A DNA stretch of 64,000 nt, from the NCBI RefSeq assembly GCF_963675165.1, contig NC_087381.1:1736001-1800000 (forward strand), read 5' to 3'. The stretch comes from Halichondria panicea (Eukaryota; Porifera; Demospongiae; Suberitida; Halichondriidae). A program made the position numbers and the translations under genes. Under the pieces are notes generated by a model. The model made no database searches. It saw only the letters and a list, made by a program, of their open reading frames with translations, and was not told where the DNA came from. The stretch's first letter is position 1. Each line of letters opens with the position of its first letter. This document shows, one piece after another, positions 23,909-37,123 of this stretch.

Positions 23909-26900
23909 CACAGTCAGCTTTACCGTATCCCTTGTGCGGCTACGCCTCGAGGCATAATGAAAGCACCGCGGGTGCTGTGACCCGCTCACACACTGGTTAT
24001 TGCCACAAGTAAAGTAAAACCTAACACACACAGAATTGTATGATGCCTCGGTGGAGGTGCCAAAGCTACATAACATAAAGCTATACTAATACACACATTA
24101 TATCGTAATGAGCATTAATTAATTCTGCATGCAGAATCCAGAATCACAGGAAAATTCAAAGAGTAGACAATGATCGATGATGATTGTTGTTAAAAACGAT
24201 TGATGCCAAAAGTTCAAGTCTAAAATTAATGGCTGCATCATGTCAGCAGGTAACTCTCTTCTTAGCGTTCTAGTGCAGAGCTATATAGCCTCAATCCCAT
24301 GCAGCTGGGCCGTACTTTTTTGAAGAGTGGGCCTGGTATCGACTGCTTGCGCATGCTCTAACCATTAGCCAATTACCGGCTAACGCAGAATAACAACGTG
24401 TATGCTCCGTAAAATCATAGATAAACGAATAGAGAGGGATTGGAAACGTCTCACATGATCCATTGCAATCTCAACGTGTGACGTCATACCCTCAGAATAG
24501 GCCTAGTTACGCCCACTTTTCTCTTCAGTCGATCTTTAGAGGGGAAATCCAGGTATGCACTGGTCTAGCATCCACACGGTTTCCCATATAGCTCCAGCTG
24601 ATGTTCAAGTACGCTCACTGGCAGTTGTGCTTGGATTTGTGCTCAAAACAGCTACATTTTAAGGTATTATTCACCTTTGCAAAGTCTATTACTTACTGAA
24701 TACTGCATTATATGGTGCCACAAAGAAAAATTTCCGGACAAAAAATTAGGAGACACTTGAGGAGATTTATTATTAGCAGTTGTTTTCTGCGCATGCTCAG
24801 TATGATCACCCTGGAGAGCCCCACCCACAAAAACTGCAAAACAGTGCAGCAGCCCCACCCCTCTTTTCTTTTGATCGTAGCGATAGACGGACAGCATAGT
24901 GCAAGAAAACGAATTCTGTTCATGATTTAAGCTTTCAAGCCAGTATTTTTGAGCTTCTTTGGACTGTATTATCCCAGCTCAGGAGCAGGAACCGGGTAAA
25001 TAGCAATTTCCGGACGGGACACAGGACAGAGCCTCCAAATCCGGGACTGTCCCGGGAGTTCCGGGACAGTTGGCACCTATGAAGCCCATATTCAATGGAA
25101 TGGGAATAACCATCAATGCTGGCATTCTATTATAAAAACAATTTGGTAACTACTTGTAGTATATACATTTTCTCTATGATGTTTCCGTTCCTCCACAGTG
25201 ACTTCTAAGTTAGCGTGAGTAGTGTTTAACGTGTGGTCTAATTGTTTATGCATAGTAGAACAGGAATATAACATTTATTTTTGGTATTGCTTTAACACCT
25301 AGCTGTGAACCATGCATGTATACCTTTCGTTACATACATTTTTGATGCTGTGTGTGCATGTATATAATTATACTAAATGAAAAGGCTGCAATGGCATTCC
25401 AAGTAGCAAAACTAGGCATAACTCGAGAACCAAGCATGATTTTGTAAATCCATGTATTAATTAAAATCCAAGAAAACATGACTAGAAGCCTATAGAAACT
25501 CTTACTTGCACTTCATTGATCCTTGAGCAGCTGTAGCAGTCTACATGCACACATGCATGCAGACACACACGCACACACACACACACACACACAAACACAC
25601 TATCGCTTGCGCATGCGGACCGAGGCATAATTATAGATGTTTCTTACTTGATGTGATTTCCTGCTTTAGGTTGATGGACAGCAATTGTGTCCTTGGATTC
25701 AATTTCATTATAAACTCCATCTCTTCGTAAGTCACATCACTCTCACCATTGTGTAGATACTGGCTAAAGTCTATTGCAGATTTGTTCAAAATTTTCCCTA
25801 TAAAATCCAATTCTTGCCTTTTAATAACCTCCCCCTCTGTGTATGAAAGAAACATATTAATATAATTATAGCCACTAAATTAAATGAGGCATTATTTTAA
25901 TTGTTTTATACCTGCATGCATGGCTAGTAAAAACTTAAAGTACATAATAAAGCATACAAGTACCTGCAGTGAGTGTTGCATGACGCGAGGTGATCTGTGT
26001 GCCTGATGCATCTTCAGCAACACACCAGTAAACACCTTTATGCTTAGGAAGGAATGTTGATATCAGGAGACGTTCAGATGTTTGTCCTTTGTAGTCAGGA
26101 AGTGATAATATAGCTTGATTTTCAAAACGCCACTGATACATAGTTGCAGACGGTGTTGTTGATATTGTTAGCTCAACTTCTTCCCCAGGTTTGCAGCAAA
26201 CATCTTTTGGTTGGATTGAAATAGTAAATGGCGACCCTGCAGTATTTTAATATGGTTTTAAAAATTATATTATTGCCATACTTATCAGCAGTACGACCCT
26301 GTGCTATTAAACTTTAAATCAATCTCATCAGTATGGTGGCGGATAGGAGTCACCCGCCTTACCTCACTTAATTAACCCTCTTAATTATGGTGCCACTAAA
26401 TATGCCCATGGCAATACCGCGAGTGGTAAAGGGTCACCGCCCAAAATACCGTGAGCGGTAAAGAGTGACCACCTCATTTATCCGCCCAGATTGACACCAA
26501 TACCGCGAATAGTGACTGCTTTTTTTAACCGCTGCGGCCAGTGGTAACAATCACAAGAGAGATTGCATTTCTAAAAGAGCGCTCATGTGTGTTTGCATGA
26601 TTGTGTTCTTTATGACAGTTCCAGGGGCTCCTTAGCCCTACTCTACTCCAGAGCTTAGGTGAAACCCATGTGTGCTCTTACTAGAAACAATATAGATGCA
26701 AAAGCACGGGTATATGCTATTCAATATAGTAAACCTCGTTAAAAGTATTACCTAAGGTCCGTTTAGAAGGTATAATTGAGTGCTCTTCTCTTAATGTATC
26801 ATGGTCCTGTGAAGAGTAAGTTTTGCCTTCTTTGTCAGTCACATTCTGATCGCTATGGAATTCTGCCTTGGCTCCGTATTTCAAGAGTAGCTTTTTGATC

Positions 26901-29900
26901 TTAGGGTCGTTGGCTAAATCGAGAGGTGTCTTGCCTTCTTTATCAGTCACATTTGGATTACAACGGCATTCTTCCAGTAGAAACTCCACTGTTGAATCTT
27001 GCTCATGCTTTACTGCTAGCAAGAGGATACCTGAATATACATGCAAATGTTAATAATGATAATTAAAATGTCGATGTACTCCATAGGACACTAGTATAAT
27101 AATACATGCATTCTTGGTAAATAACCCTATAATGAATATCCCAGCACATAATTATACTAAGGTATTGGCTGCTGCTATATATAACTCTACATGACCTCCA
27201 TTGTAACTTTCAATAAAGTTCTCATGTTGATTTAAGTATCAAATTAATACAAGGGGGAAGAGTATGGAAAAAACGCAAATAGAATATAAATTCTAGGTTA
27301 ATTGAATGGTCCAATGCAAAGAATCATCGGAAGGATTCACGCAATTGTGAACGTTAATAATAATAAGCAATTAAGAAGCTAAAAAGGAGTCAACTCATCT
27401 ATAACTGGCCTAGCCTATAGCTTTTATACTTTTAGCTTATGCCATGCATGGCTTGCTGAATCGTTGTTAAAACATTCTATGGGTCATATTTTAAGTGAGC
27501 AACAATCCTCTGATGCAAAGGAAACCAAATCAAACCATTACATGCATGGGCTAATTTTCTCAAATTGATGCAAATCATTAGTATTCTGAATCATAAGACA
27601 ATTGACCAGTGTATAATGCTATACAACAAGCATTGAATTTAAAGTGGCTGAGATCCAGAACAGGGGCACTTTCTCCTCAACGGCCTAATTTATACTATCA
27701 TGCTCCTGATGTTCAGTCATACCGTAGACTTTCGTTAATCTGGTCACCCTTGGGACAGTGCAGTTTGGCCGCAACACCGAAGTGGCTGCATTTTAGAAAT
27801 TAGCCCCAGCTAAATATACTAAAGCCAGTCCTATACCTCTGTGTCTGAATCTACGCTTCTATTTCATTGTTCATCTGCCAAACCACACCTTAAACTTCAC
27901 ATCCAGCCGTACAAAATTATTACTGGTTTGAGGAAGTCAGAATTGAACAGTATATACGGAATAGCAAGGTGGCTGCATTTCAGGGCGAGTTTTGCCTTGC
28001 GAACCAGAAATTAAATGGGAATTACTTGTTGTATCACAGTGGTGAGTGATGGCGAGATACTTGACCACTTCCCAGTGTCCACCTTTGTAGGCCAGAGAGA
28101 GTGGGGTGTCACCAGCCTTGTTGACTGGCTCTGTGAAAGACCACCATCACAACTTAACAGCACTGATCATTGATCATGATGAACACTTACTTTTTGGATC
28201 AACATGCTTGTTGATAAGAGCCTTGACCATCTCCAGGTTACCACGGGAACACTCAAGGGAGAGGGGAGTGTCTCCAGCCTCATTCACTGCAACTGTGGAT
28301 ACAAGCAAATTGTGAACACTAGAAAGGTAACGGTTTGCAGTACACACATTTTGGGTCACACTGATGTTTTTGAGAAAAATACTTGATCGTTTCCAAATGT
28401 CTGTTTTTGTACGCCAGAGAGAGTGGAGTGTCTCCAGCCTCATTCACTGCCACTGTGGATACAAGCAAATTGCGAACACTAGAAAAAAATTAACAGTGAC
28501 ATTGTACCCTCGCGAAAATTACTCCCCTCATTTTCTGTAAGAACAAGGGACCTATACAGGGGCATTTCTAAAATTGAAGCAGGGGCTGCTCAAGGATACA
28601 GGCAAGTAACGGGGTCGTGTGAATGAAACTGTATCACAAACGTTATGGACTAAGTTGCTAGTATTATTTTGTCAATGTTTTCGTAATTGTCCCGGCCTCT
28701 ATTTGTGCAATCATTTTCCTTCTGTGATAGACTTGTTTCTTTTGTTCAGTCGATATTACTACGTATTTGTATGAACGTTTCGGTGAATGTAAAAATTTTT
28801 TGCATGGTTATGCTGGTACATGACAACACGCTAATGAAGTGTGTCCAACACACTAGTACTTATAGACCAGCACACTCCTTGAAAAGTGTGTACAACACAG
28901 ATGTGACAGTACGTATGCTCGACACAGCGTACTATAATTATGACCCCTGTCCAGCACAACTCTGGAATATTTGGCACAGGCCTAATGGTCAGGGGATACC
29001 ACCAGTACAAAACAATCTGGGCATAGACGTAGAGCAAGCTAGCTGGCTATACCGGCGTCCTTGTCTCTTGATTCCTTTTTTCTTTCCTCTTATTGTCGAT
29101 AGGTGTGATCAATAATACTGAACACGCCTACTATTCAATAACATATAATTTTTCGTGAGTATAAATTTTCGCGGTACAGGCTCAATCCGCGAAAACCGCG
29201 AACATTAATTTTATACCCTCGAAATATACCCACTATACGGTACATAATATCCAAGTAAAGCGATGTCTTTTGCTGTTTCGGCTTCACAGCAGGGAAAGAG
29301 AAAAGTTGACATGGAGTAATTCAAGCTAAACTCAACAAAACTTAAAAACTGAGTAAAGACAACGGACTTAGAGCTTGTCAATGGTGTAAACTTACTTCTC
29401 TAGAGTATCTCGTAGCCCCTGAGTGATTGCTAGCGAACAGGAGAGCTAGAAACAGTTGAAATACCACCAGAGTATGGTCAAAACTAAGTATTCGCGAGCG
29501 CGAAATCATAATGCAGAGTGTTTCACCCATTTACACAGGGCGGCCTGGTCGTTTCCAATCCCTCTTACTGTTCTATCCATGGGCTACAAGTATAATATAG
29601 GATATCTGACTTATACCACGTGACCGCAGCACTATAAAAGGACCTCCCCTTAGCAACAATTCAATCCACAATGCAGACTGCAAGACTGTATGCCGGATTT
29701 TGCAGCCGTTAAAAAGCTAGTTGAGCAACACGTTGACTCCTACAGATACTCAAGAGCCTCCTTGGTTCAAGCGTTGGCCATTTGACGTCCCTTACAGGGA
29801 TTTGAGGTGTTCTTGCAACTGTAATGTCGAGAGCGGAAGTACCTGTCACGTGAACCTTGGTAACAAGATTGAAATTTTGGCTCATTCCAAACCAATTTTT

Positions 29901-32900
29901 CTCCAATAGAGCCTATTCATTTTTGTTAAACTGGGAAAACATCGACTTACATCAGAAAGCTACTAGCCTTTGGTAAAGGCTTTGCACCACAGCAGGTTGT
30001 CAGCTGAAGCTATCCTTGAGATTCTATTAGTTTTGTGAGCTACTACTTGCCCCAGCCTGCCCGTAAGCTGTTGAAAGTGTATCACTAGTCTCAGTAAAAT
30101 CTCTCTTAGGCTAGCTCCAGCTGGATACACAGTTTGTGTGACAGACTAATAGTAGTAGCTCACGATTGGGCTCAAGGATAGCTTTAGCTGTGGTGTTTGG
30201 GCTTGCAGATAATTATAGATTGCAGATGCAGAGCAAAGCCTCCTGTATAGGTCGATTTTCCCCCAAAATAAACTAAGGCTTTATTGGAGAAAAATTGGTT
30301 TGAAATGAGCCATAATTACGTAACTGTTCACGTGACAGGCACTTCCGCTCTCGACATTACAGTTGCAAGAACTCCTCAAATCCCTGTACTGGAGTTGCAA
30401 GCTCTTCTTGAGTCTAAACCACGCCCATGGACTTAAATCCAAATGGATATTGTAATCTATAATTATTGTGAGCTCAGGCAGGCAAATAAGTAGAGCTTCG
30501 GTCTTGTGTATAGGATTGAAAGAAAACCTGAAACTTTTTCTTGAGGTACTATAGTTCACCTTTTGGATCGAGACCCACAGTTTCCACAAGACGCTTGACA
30601 CAGTCCAGCCAGCCATAGAATGCACTCACTGACAGCGCACTCTCACCTTCCCCTGCATTGTTAAAATACTCATCGTTGTACTATAATTATACTAACGTGA
30701 ACACAGACGGATGGCAAAAAGAGACTATCCTATACACAATAGTACTGGACGGAATTTCCTAAACAACAAATGCTAGTAGTTTAACAGCAGTTATTGACCT
30801 TGCTGAGTGCACACAGTGTCACTCTCTGCCAACGTGTACTCACCAATGCTCACTAGAACTTCCACAATATCTTTCCACTGTATGTCAATATTCTTGAGTT
30901 TGGCTGCCTGAAGAGTTTCTGCTGTGGGATGTTGGCTCTTCTTTATGGTGTCCAGTTGGTCATTGCCCAATCCCAAACAAACACCAAGTTGAAACCATTG
31001 GTCACATTCCAGCTGACTCAGCTGTTCCAGTGTTGGGTACGAGGACAGTGGATCTACACAATGGTTAGAAAATCTTCAGGAGGCATATCTATGAGATTTA
31101 GAAGCCAAACAGACTTTCGAGTGTACTGAGGGGGCACTGCATGCATATAAATAGTCACGAGATTCATCAAACTTGTCACTTACAAGTGATGCACAGAACC
31201 ACTAATATAGCTGTACTGACATGCAACTCACTATATAGATACCTACTGACTATACTGTGTACAACAGCTGATGGACAATTCACCTCTAGGTCGAGGCTGG
31301 AAACCCTCCACATAGTCAGCCAAGGCATGGTACCCTTTCTCTCTGGCCACACCAGCAGCAGTCTGTCCAATACTGTCCTTGATATCTGCATGGTCGGTTG
31401 AACAACTGACGTTTAATGTGTGCTAGCACTCATGCACCCGACGCAACATACAAACGTTATAAACAATGATGCTTTGGCAAATCTATAAGGTAAGGGCGCT
31501 TTAGATTCACCAATTCTAGTGTGAATTTTACGGCTTTCAAGAGTAATAATTATGCCTCGAGGTGTAGCCGCACGAGGGATACGGTAAAGTACACTCTACA
31601 AGACTAATTATTAAGTGTTAGCCACAATCATAATAATTATAATTATTGTGACTATTATTATTATTGGTACAGCCAATGCTATTACTAGTAAGTTGCTATA
31701 GGTATAATTATAGTCCTTTATTGAGTCTCTTTCAAGTGGAGACGCAATGATATACGTAACCGAATGGGTCAACAAGTATTTCATCACTATAGAATTTTAG
31801 TGATTAATCACTTGTTGACACCTTGTTTTGTCATAATTATATACTCAAATGGTCAGCTAGAATGCCTGAAAATGTGTGTTCACTCATGTTAAAGGCTCAG
31901 CATGAAATTATATTGCATTGCTAAAGATTTATCTAGAGTTACTGTTGTATTGTGTATAGTCTACATACATATTGCACCATCAGTGCCCACTGTAGTTATC
32001 ATATCTCTCAAACCCATGGCAGTCCCAGAACCAAAATGTTACCGCTTAAAGAAGAATACCTAACAAACATTTTGTCAAAGTAAAAAAAAAATCGAAGGAT
32101 CCCCATTACTACAAAAGTAAACCACTATATAGCGGACAATGACCTTTTCACCTCAAGTTAATTAAATACCATATTTTCACATATTATCTTAGAGGGCATT
32201 AAAATGCTCTAAGGTAGTATATTTATATTGACTTAAAAGCAACCTGTTCCAAAGATATGGCACACTTTGTAACAGAAGGTAGACAAAATTTTGCACGAAA
32301 GTCACAACTTTGGCACCTTGTATCTCAGAAGCCATGCAATAAGTGACCCCAAAATTATTGTGGTTCGATAACTTTATGCATACTATGAATGTACCGAGTT
32401 TCGGGATAATTTGAGGGGGGCGTGCATTTTGTGTGGTTGATAAACAACCCATAGGCTTCTAGCCACGTTCTCTTGGATTTTGATTCTTGGATTTGCAAAC
32501 TATAAAGCTTCTTTCTCAAGTTTAATGGTAACATTGAAGGCTGTTGCAGTCTCTTCAGAATCTTTCATAGCATCATCTGTTCGCACAACTTTCTATTCAC
32601 TAATATATTGTAATGCGCATGCGCGCTCATTCCCCACGTGTGAGAAAATAATATCCAGAATAATCCAGATCCTCCTGGCAGAATCATTTCTTGAGGTTCT
32701 GGTAAGCCTCAAAACACTACCATATAACAATATAGATAACAATATGCATGTACACAAGTCTTTTCTTCTCAATAGATACTGAACTGATCTTGGACGAATC
32801 AATTTAAGGTGTGTTAGTGAGTGTGTGGTCAATTACTTACCCGTGGTTGTAGCTAGATCTACTACTGATTATCAAATAATGCGAAAATGACAATATTAAT

Positions 32901-34600
32901 TTGTTCATGGATAATAAAAGGAGACGTACAAAGAGAGTAAAGGCTAAATTAACTATCTGTCCAGCCAGTTCCTAGATGTGGCCTTTCCCTGCAGAGATAG
33001 AACAGTTTGAACAGGAGTCAAAATATGTAAATTATTACCGGCTAAACACAGGCAACCATAACAATTTTTATTATTATGAGCAAACCTACTCACTGCCAAT
33101 CCTTACTCACTGCCAATCCTTATGTAAAACCTACTGGTTTTACTATTTTATAGCAGTTTGCTTGAGATATGGCCTTTCCCTGCAGAGATAGAACAGTTTG
33201 TCCCAAAATAAGTGAAATATTGCTGAACACACGTGAACCCACCGCCAATCTGATGTAAAACCCTTACTAATTTTACTATCGATTTTGCTTGTTGAAGCCT
33301 AGCCTTGATCCCAGGCTGCACTTTCTGAGGCCTTGTGAGGGAAACTAGCTGAAGCCATGCCCAAGACTAAAAAAATCTAAACACTAGAGGTACTGCACTG
33401 TACAAGAACTTGGGGACCTCCTCTCCTGGAGCCACAGCAGATATAGTCAAGGAATATCAAAGCTTTCTGTTTCCCAGTCCAGAAGGGAAATGAAACTATT
33501 TTGAGATATTAAATGTCACAACACAATGCATATGGCATAGATAAACTGGATTGCTGCACAGGCCACTTGTTTGTGTACGTGTACTGTGGTTGTGCTAAAC
33601 CACAGTTTACACAACTACTAAGTGTTTGCTACGTCACAGTGAAAAAGTCTGGAGTGGAATGTGCGTGGGTGTTGGATACTCCTATTCATGCACTCCTGGT
33701 AAACGTGATCACAACAGTAATATCAGTAAATTTTTGCTGTCTCCAATAAGTCGCCAAACTTCCGCTGTTACAGTACAATAACTGAATGGGATAACCTACT
33801 ACCATATTAGTTGGGCAGAGCCCGACCGTCCCTGACGGGAGGTCAGGTTTCAAGCCTATGTCAGGATTTGTCTTGCTGAATCATGTAACACGCTGATAAG
33901 CAGCTATGAATAATCATTTTATTCTATGAATATTATTATTCTAAAGTGGGTGTTAACCAATTTTACCTTGCAGGTTGCGCAACCGGACGTGACACAGACC
34001 ACAGTAGAATTGCTGCAATCTGATTGGGCTGCAACTATAGTTGCAGCAAAGACAAATCCTGACATATAGGCTTGAAACCCTACCTCCCGTCAAGGATGGT
34101 CGGGCTCCGCCCAACTACTACCATATGGCCACCAGAATATGAAATTCGTATGCTTACTGACTTCTCAAATGTACCTACTGTGAAGCTTTGCTAGCTACAA
34201 TGGCGACCTCTGCCAAACACCTGGACAAGATGACAGACACCTACAGTACTGACACAGCTGGACTAACACCCAGGCTCACCTGTGGGACAGTGGTGCTCCA
34301 GTAACAGCTTAGCAGTGTCCTTATTGTTGTGGAGACATGCCCAGTGTAAAGGGGTACTGCCATAGTTATTTGTTGCAGCTGCAGTGGCTCCGAACTTCAT
34401 GAGTAGTTGGGCATTGCGGAGATGATTGTTAGCACATGCCCAGTGTAGTGGAGTGTGTCCATCCTGCTCTCTAGTGTAGTAGTCACTGTTGTTGGGTGGA
34501 GCTCCTCTCTGTAGCAGCTCAAGTATATTTTGGTCAGGGCCACTCTGACTATCCCAGTAGAGTTGTTTAGCAAGGTTGTCACTATGGGGAGTGTAGTATT
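19174..34600 (-). CDS. Gene B: ankyrin - Death-like - ankyrin - Ig - Roc/COR-type GTPase - Ig - Death
   Basis: Exons joined in phase, 5' to 3' on the minus strand: 34280-~34600, 31284-31385, 30844-31053, 30560-30652, 28348-28452, 28191-28292, 28026-28130, 26752-27030, 25964-26236, 25648-25836, 20427-22663, 20108-20366, 19991-20056, 19800-19937, 19212-19553 (or 19174 by read-through); about 1,600 residues. The first two exons give ankyrin repeats (DGHTPLHWACANNHLRNAQL, GSTPLHWACLHNNKDTAKLL). 30844-31053 is Death-like (WFQLGVCLGLGNDQLDTI). Five more ankyrin exons follow (AGDTPLSLAYKGGHWEVVKY). Then come an Ig (GVYWCVAEDASG), a helical linker, a GTPase-COR (GPGQVGKST, DVGGQPAFLEMLPSL, GTFLD, Cys motif CIKCKTAI), a second Ig (FKCQVKDRFGN), a coiled linker and a Death domain. 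The order matches gene A but adds ankyrin and a second Ig. The 5' start is uncertain. It is likely a cytosolic sensor or scaffold by analogy to NLR/ROCO proteins. Confidence 0.85.
20427..22663 (-). CDS. Gene B large exon: GTPase-COR core with C-terminal Cys motif
   Basis: A single 2,237-nt exon (acceptor TTTTACAG, donor GTAGGT) encodes 746 residues without a stop. P-loop GPGQVGKST lies near residue 29. A Ser/Thr-rich variable insert of about 130 residues follows. G3 is DVGGQPAFLEMLPSLTIG and the G4-like element is VLVGTFLDEV, which recalls the VGTHxD of Roc domains. The COR-like core reads ALQFLHKYIGLVMYF and IVICDPQVVFSTISELIF. Near the end are Cys pairs (CIKCKTAIPLTPEMMVWF). The matching exon of gene A (11808-14125) has the same landmarks and the same intron phases. 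The insert between P-loop and G3 is the least conserved part. Confidence 0.85.
22676..22893. mobile_element. MITE ACCGTATTATTAC..GTAATACGGT in gene B intron
   Basis: The ends ACCGTATTATTACAATATTTTGCG and CGCAAAACAATAGTAATACGGT are inverted copies with small gaps. It lies 13 bases upstream of the GTPase exon acceptor. Confidence 0.75.
22894..25647. other. Large gene B intron filled with dispersed repeats
   Basis: Contains copies of families seen elsewhere: 22975-23060 (GTGCAAGCTGCGCTGTGCTAATGCC-type), 23330-23560, 23600-23960 (with a CA tract at 23840-23906) and 24150-24290 (relative of 58670-58985). A weaker copy of the 6440 family is at 25380-25640. No exon with splice support was found. 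Confidence 0.55.
28500..29790. other. Gene B intron, no exon recognised
   Basis: Includes a repeat of the TACCGTATAGTGGGTATATTTCG family at about 29145-29242 and one end of the GGGATTGGAAAC family near 29550. The 142-codon plus-strand frame at 28687-29115 has no recognisable domain and no splice support. Confidence 0.45.
29795..30395. repeat. Inverted repeat inside a gene B intron
   Basis: About 110 bp at 29795-29905 (ACAGGGATTTGAGGTGTTCT, CTCGAGAGCGGAAG-like block, CCAAACCAATTTTTCTCC) returns inverted at about 30283-30395. The arms are separated by roughly 380 bp. It looks like the ends of a non-autonomous element. It sits between the ankyrin exons 30560-30652 and 28348-28452. Confidence 0.65.
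31386..33807. other. Gene B intron, no exon recognised
   Basis: Holds a repeat end at 31550-31590 (TGCCTCGAGGTGTAGCCGCA), part of the 6440 family at 32455-32590, and the 690-1000 repeat at 32605-32800. Two near-identical stretches at about 32970-33010 and 33165-33205 (GGCCTTTCCCTGCAGAGATA) form a local direct repeat. Confidence 0.5.
33808..34117. mobile_element. 310-bp MITE with 9-bp target duplication
   Basis: Starts TAGTTGGGCAGAGCCCGACC and ends with the inverted copy GGTCGGGCTCCGCCCAACTA. The inverted ends continue through CAAATCCTGACATA-type sequence. The flanks are CTACCATAT on both sides, an exact 9-bp target duplication, as expected for Mutator-like elements. Confidence 0.88.
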
Positions 34601-34911
34601 TGGGCTTGCTTGCATGCGTGTTATAATAATTGTATTTTGACCTCTAAGATCAAAGGAAACAGTGTGCTATCTTGCCATAATTATGGTGTAGTTAGATACT
34701 GGCACAGTAAGCTTAAGCTTCTTAAAGCTCACCCACCTACCCAATTAATACCCGTTTTAGTATCGCAAAGTTGGAGTTATTTTGTGGTAGACATAAGAAT
34801 TCCATGTGCATGCACAGCCGACCACAAGTAGTTGCAAACTAGGGAATATGTGTACAGGAAAAGAATGCAGTTGTTACACAGCTTCACTCGTGTGTACATT
34901 GGATAGCAGGA

Positions 34912-36048
34912 TACCGTATAGCGTGTAATTTTTGTTATCTTCGTGGGCAAGCTGACCTCGATGAAAACGTAGGCATGGCTTACCGGAACGCATGCAATGC
35001 AGTGCAAGCAATGCAGTGCAAGCAATGCAGTGCAGGCAATGAATTTTACTAACGAAAATCACCGTTTTCGAATTTTTACGCCACGAAAATTACCCACTAC
35101 TACGGTATATTGGCTCAGTAATGCTCGAATGGAAAAGAATGCGTTGTTACACAGCTTCACTCGTGGGATATAATTATTGGCTCAGTAGTGCCGTTTGCCC
35201 TCGGGCCGCACTTGCGTGATGTAAAGTACACATTAGTATCATGCCCACTAATAATTATAGCTGACATAAGCAGTGAAACAACAGCAATGCCATGCACTAA
35301 CCTCATTTTTCAGGCAGTGACTTGCCTTCCTATGTCTCTGTAACCTCACTATAGCTTACTCACGGCTTGCATATACAATCAATATCATCAGTATAGCAGC
35401 CACAGCTTTAGTGATAGTAACAGCACCCTCAACTTTTGAAATTAATACACAATAGATTAATGTGTGTTGACTCAAGGGGGAGGATTGGTGAGCAAATTCA
35501 TACCAAGTGCCAAATGAATGATATAATCACCTCATAATGGTGAGGTTCAACCTCAAAAGGGGTGGATCAGACCTGCAGTAAATACATGATCATGTTGATA
35601 TTCATGCAGTGGCACAAACAACAGGTGTGCAATAAGTATAGTAACAAATACGGATTATTTGAACCCACTGGTGGGGTCATCTAAGCCGTCCAGTTCCATG
35701 CAGATAACACAAGATAGTATATTAACAGTAACAAAACCACGATTGATTGAGTACTTGAACATAATTACATGTATTAGCAATTTACCTGATTCTTGTACAT
35801 TGTGTATAAAGTAGCTTTCACCAACTGGATCTACACACACTGTATAGCGGGTAAGTTTCGTGGGGTAAAAAATTCGTTTAACTCGAGAAAAGGTGGTTTT
35901 CGTGAGTAAAAAGTTCGTTTAGTCTCGTGGCTGCACGGCATTCCTACGTTTCGATAAGCCACGCCTACATTAAAATTTCGTGGAGGTCAGCTTGCCCACG
36001 AAAATAACGAATATTTTACCCCACGAAAATTACCCGCTATACGGTATG
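34912..36048. mobile_element. Two TACCGTATAGCGGGTAATTTTCGTGG-type MITEs
   Basis: One copy is at about 34912-35108 and holds an internal triplication of AATGCAGTGCAAGC. A second is at about 35841-36048. Each has inverted ends reading ACCGTATAGCGGGTAATTTT or close variants. A single end is at 52951-52972. Confidence 0.7.
35110..35840. other. No gene supported between the two MITEs
   Basis: A possible minus-strand 44-nt exon (acceptor GTGTGTAG, donor GTAAATTG, around 35786-35829) reads PVGESYFIHNVQES. It has no in-phase partner nearby, so it is not called. Confidence 0.3.
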
Positions 36049-37123
36049 CAGACCAATGCAGATAGCAACAGAAATTATGATTGGTCAAATCATCGTTGGT
36101 CACTATATACGCTACCAAACATGGTCACGTCAGTACACCATACAGGAAAGAAGGATTCCATATATTTACAATGGGAAACCACAAACCAACCACCTACATC
36201 GACAACAATGCACATGCACACCTGCAATCCAAACCAGCTCACAATATACAATATTTGTGTGGGAATCAATGTATTTAACAATGCATGAACTAAATTCATG
36301 TTCGATGGATGTCTCGCAGGCCATACTTTGAATATTGACAGTCAGTTGAGCCTTGGTGTCCCCACCTCATCCAGATTGGCATGGCTTAAAATTATTATTA
36401 TAACTTTACAGTCACTATGTGTGAGGTAATGATATAAGAAAGGGGTGGCTTGGTAAATTGTGACTGAATCACTAATATATGATGCCCCTAGCTGAGTATA
36501 AAATACATAACCTTAATGGGGACAAATATAATTATGTTATATTATATATACATGCATACGAACCATTTGTGCCAGACCACCAGACCATCCCACACATGCC
36601 CATTTTTGGCCTGGCCATCGTGAATTATTGTCATGATTCCAATTTAGCTATTACCTTTCAGTTTGAGACACAATATTCATTTGTCACATGCCTCATCAGT
36701 GGACCAGAAACCTCACAATTAAAGGATATAATTATAGCTATAGCCACTGAATATTCATAATCACTAAACGATATCTGTTAATCCGGAAATTTCATGCCAG
36801 TACTCAGATGGAGTTTAGTCCCGCTCTATTCAGATTAGCGAGGGTCTATATACTGTAGTTCGATTTACACAACACAGTTGTGTGCATAGACGAGTGACCT
36901 GATGCGTGGGGTAGATCTATAATAAGAAAATGAATCTAATTATAACCACAATGAAAGTCACATGTGCACTGCTGTGGGTGCATGCATGTGTATAGAATAA
37001 TAGAGATTATTAGGAAGAGTCGACTTTATCTAAAGATAGTAGCTTTGCTTTAACTAGCCAATGACCTTTAAGAACCTGTAGGTTTGAATTGCTGATATAT
37101 ATTCGACTTGGGAGTCTGTGAGA

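Noticed and set aside
28831-29037. Possible small minus-strand gene
   Set aside because: Short, no start context or homology, lies in an intron of gene B.
28687-29115. 142-codon plus-strand frame in a gene B intron
   Set aside because: No recognisable domain, no signal sequence, no splice partner, biased to low-complexity hydrophobic stretches.
34980-35040. AATGCAGTGCAAGC triplet as a CRISPR-like or regulatory array
   Set aside because: It is a short internal tandem repeat of a MITE in a eukaryotic intergenic region.
35655-35840. Possible upstream exon of gene B (PVGESYFIHNVQES)
   Set aside because: It has an acceptor and donor but no in-phase neighbour on either side, and it abuts a MITE.
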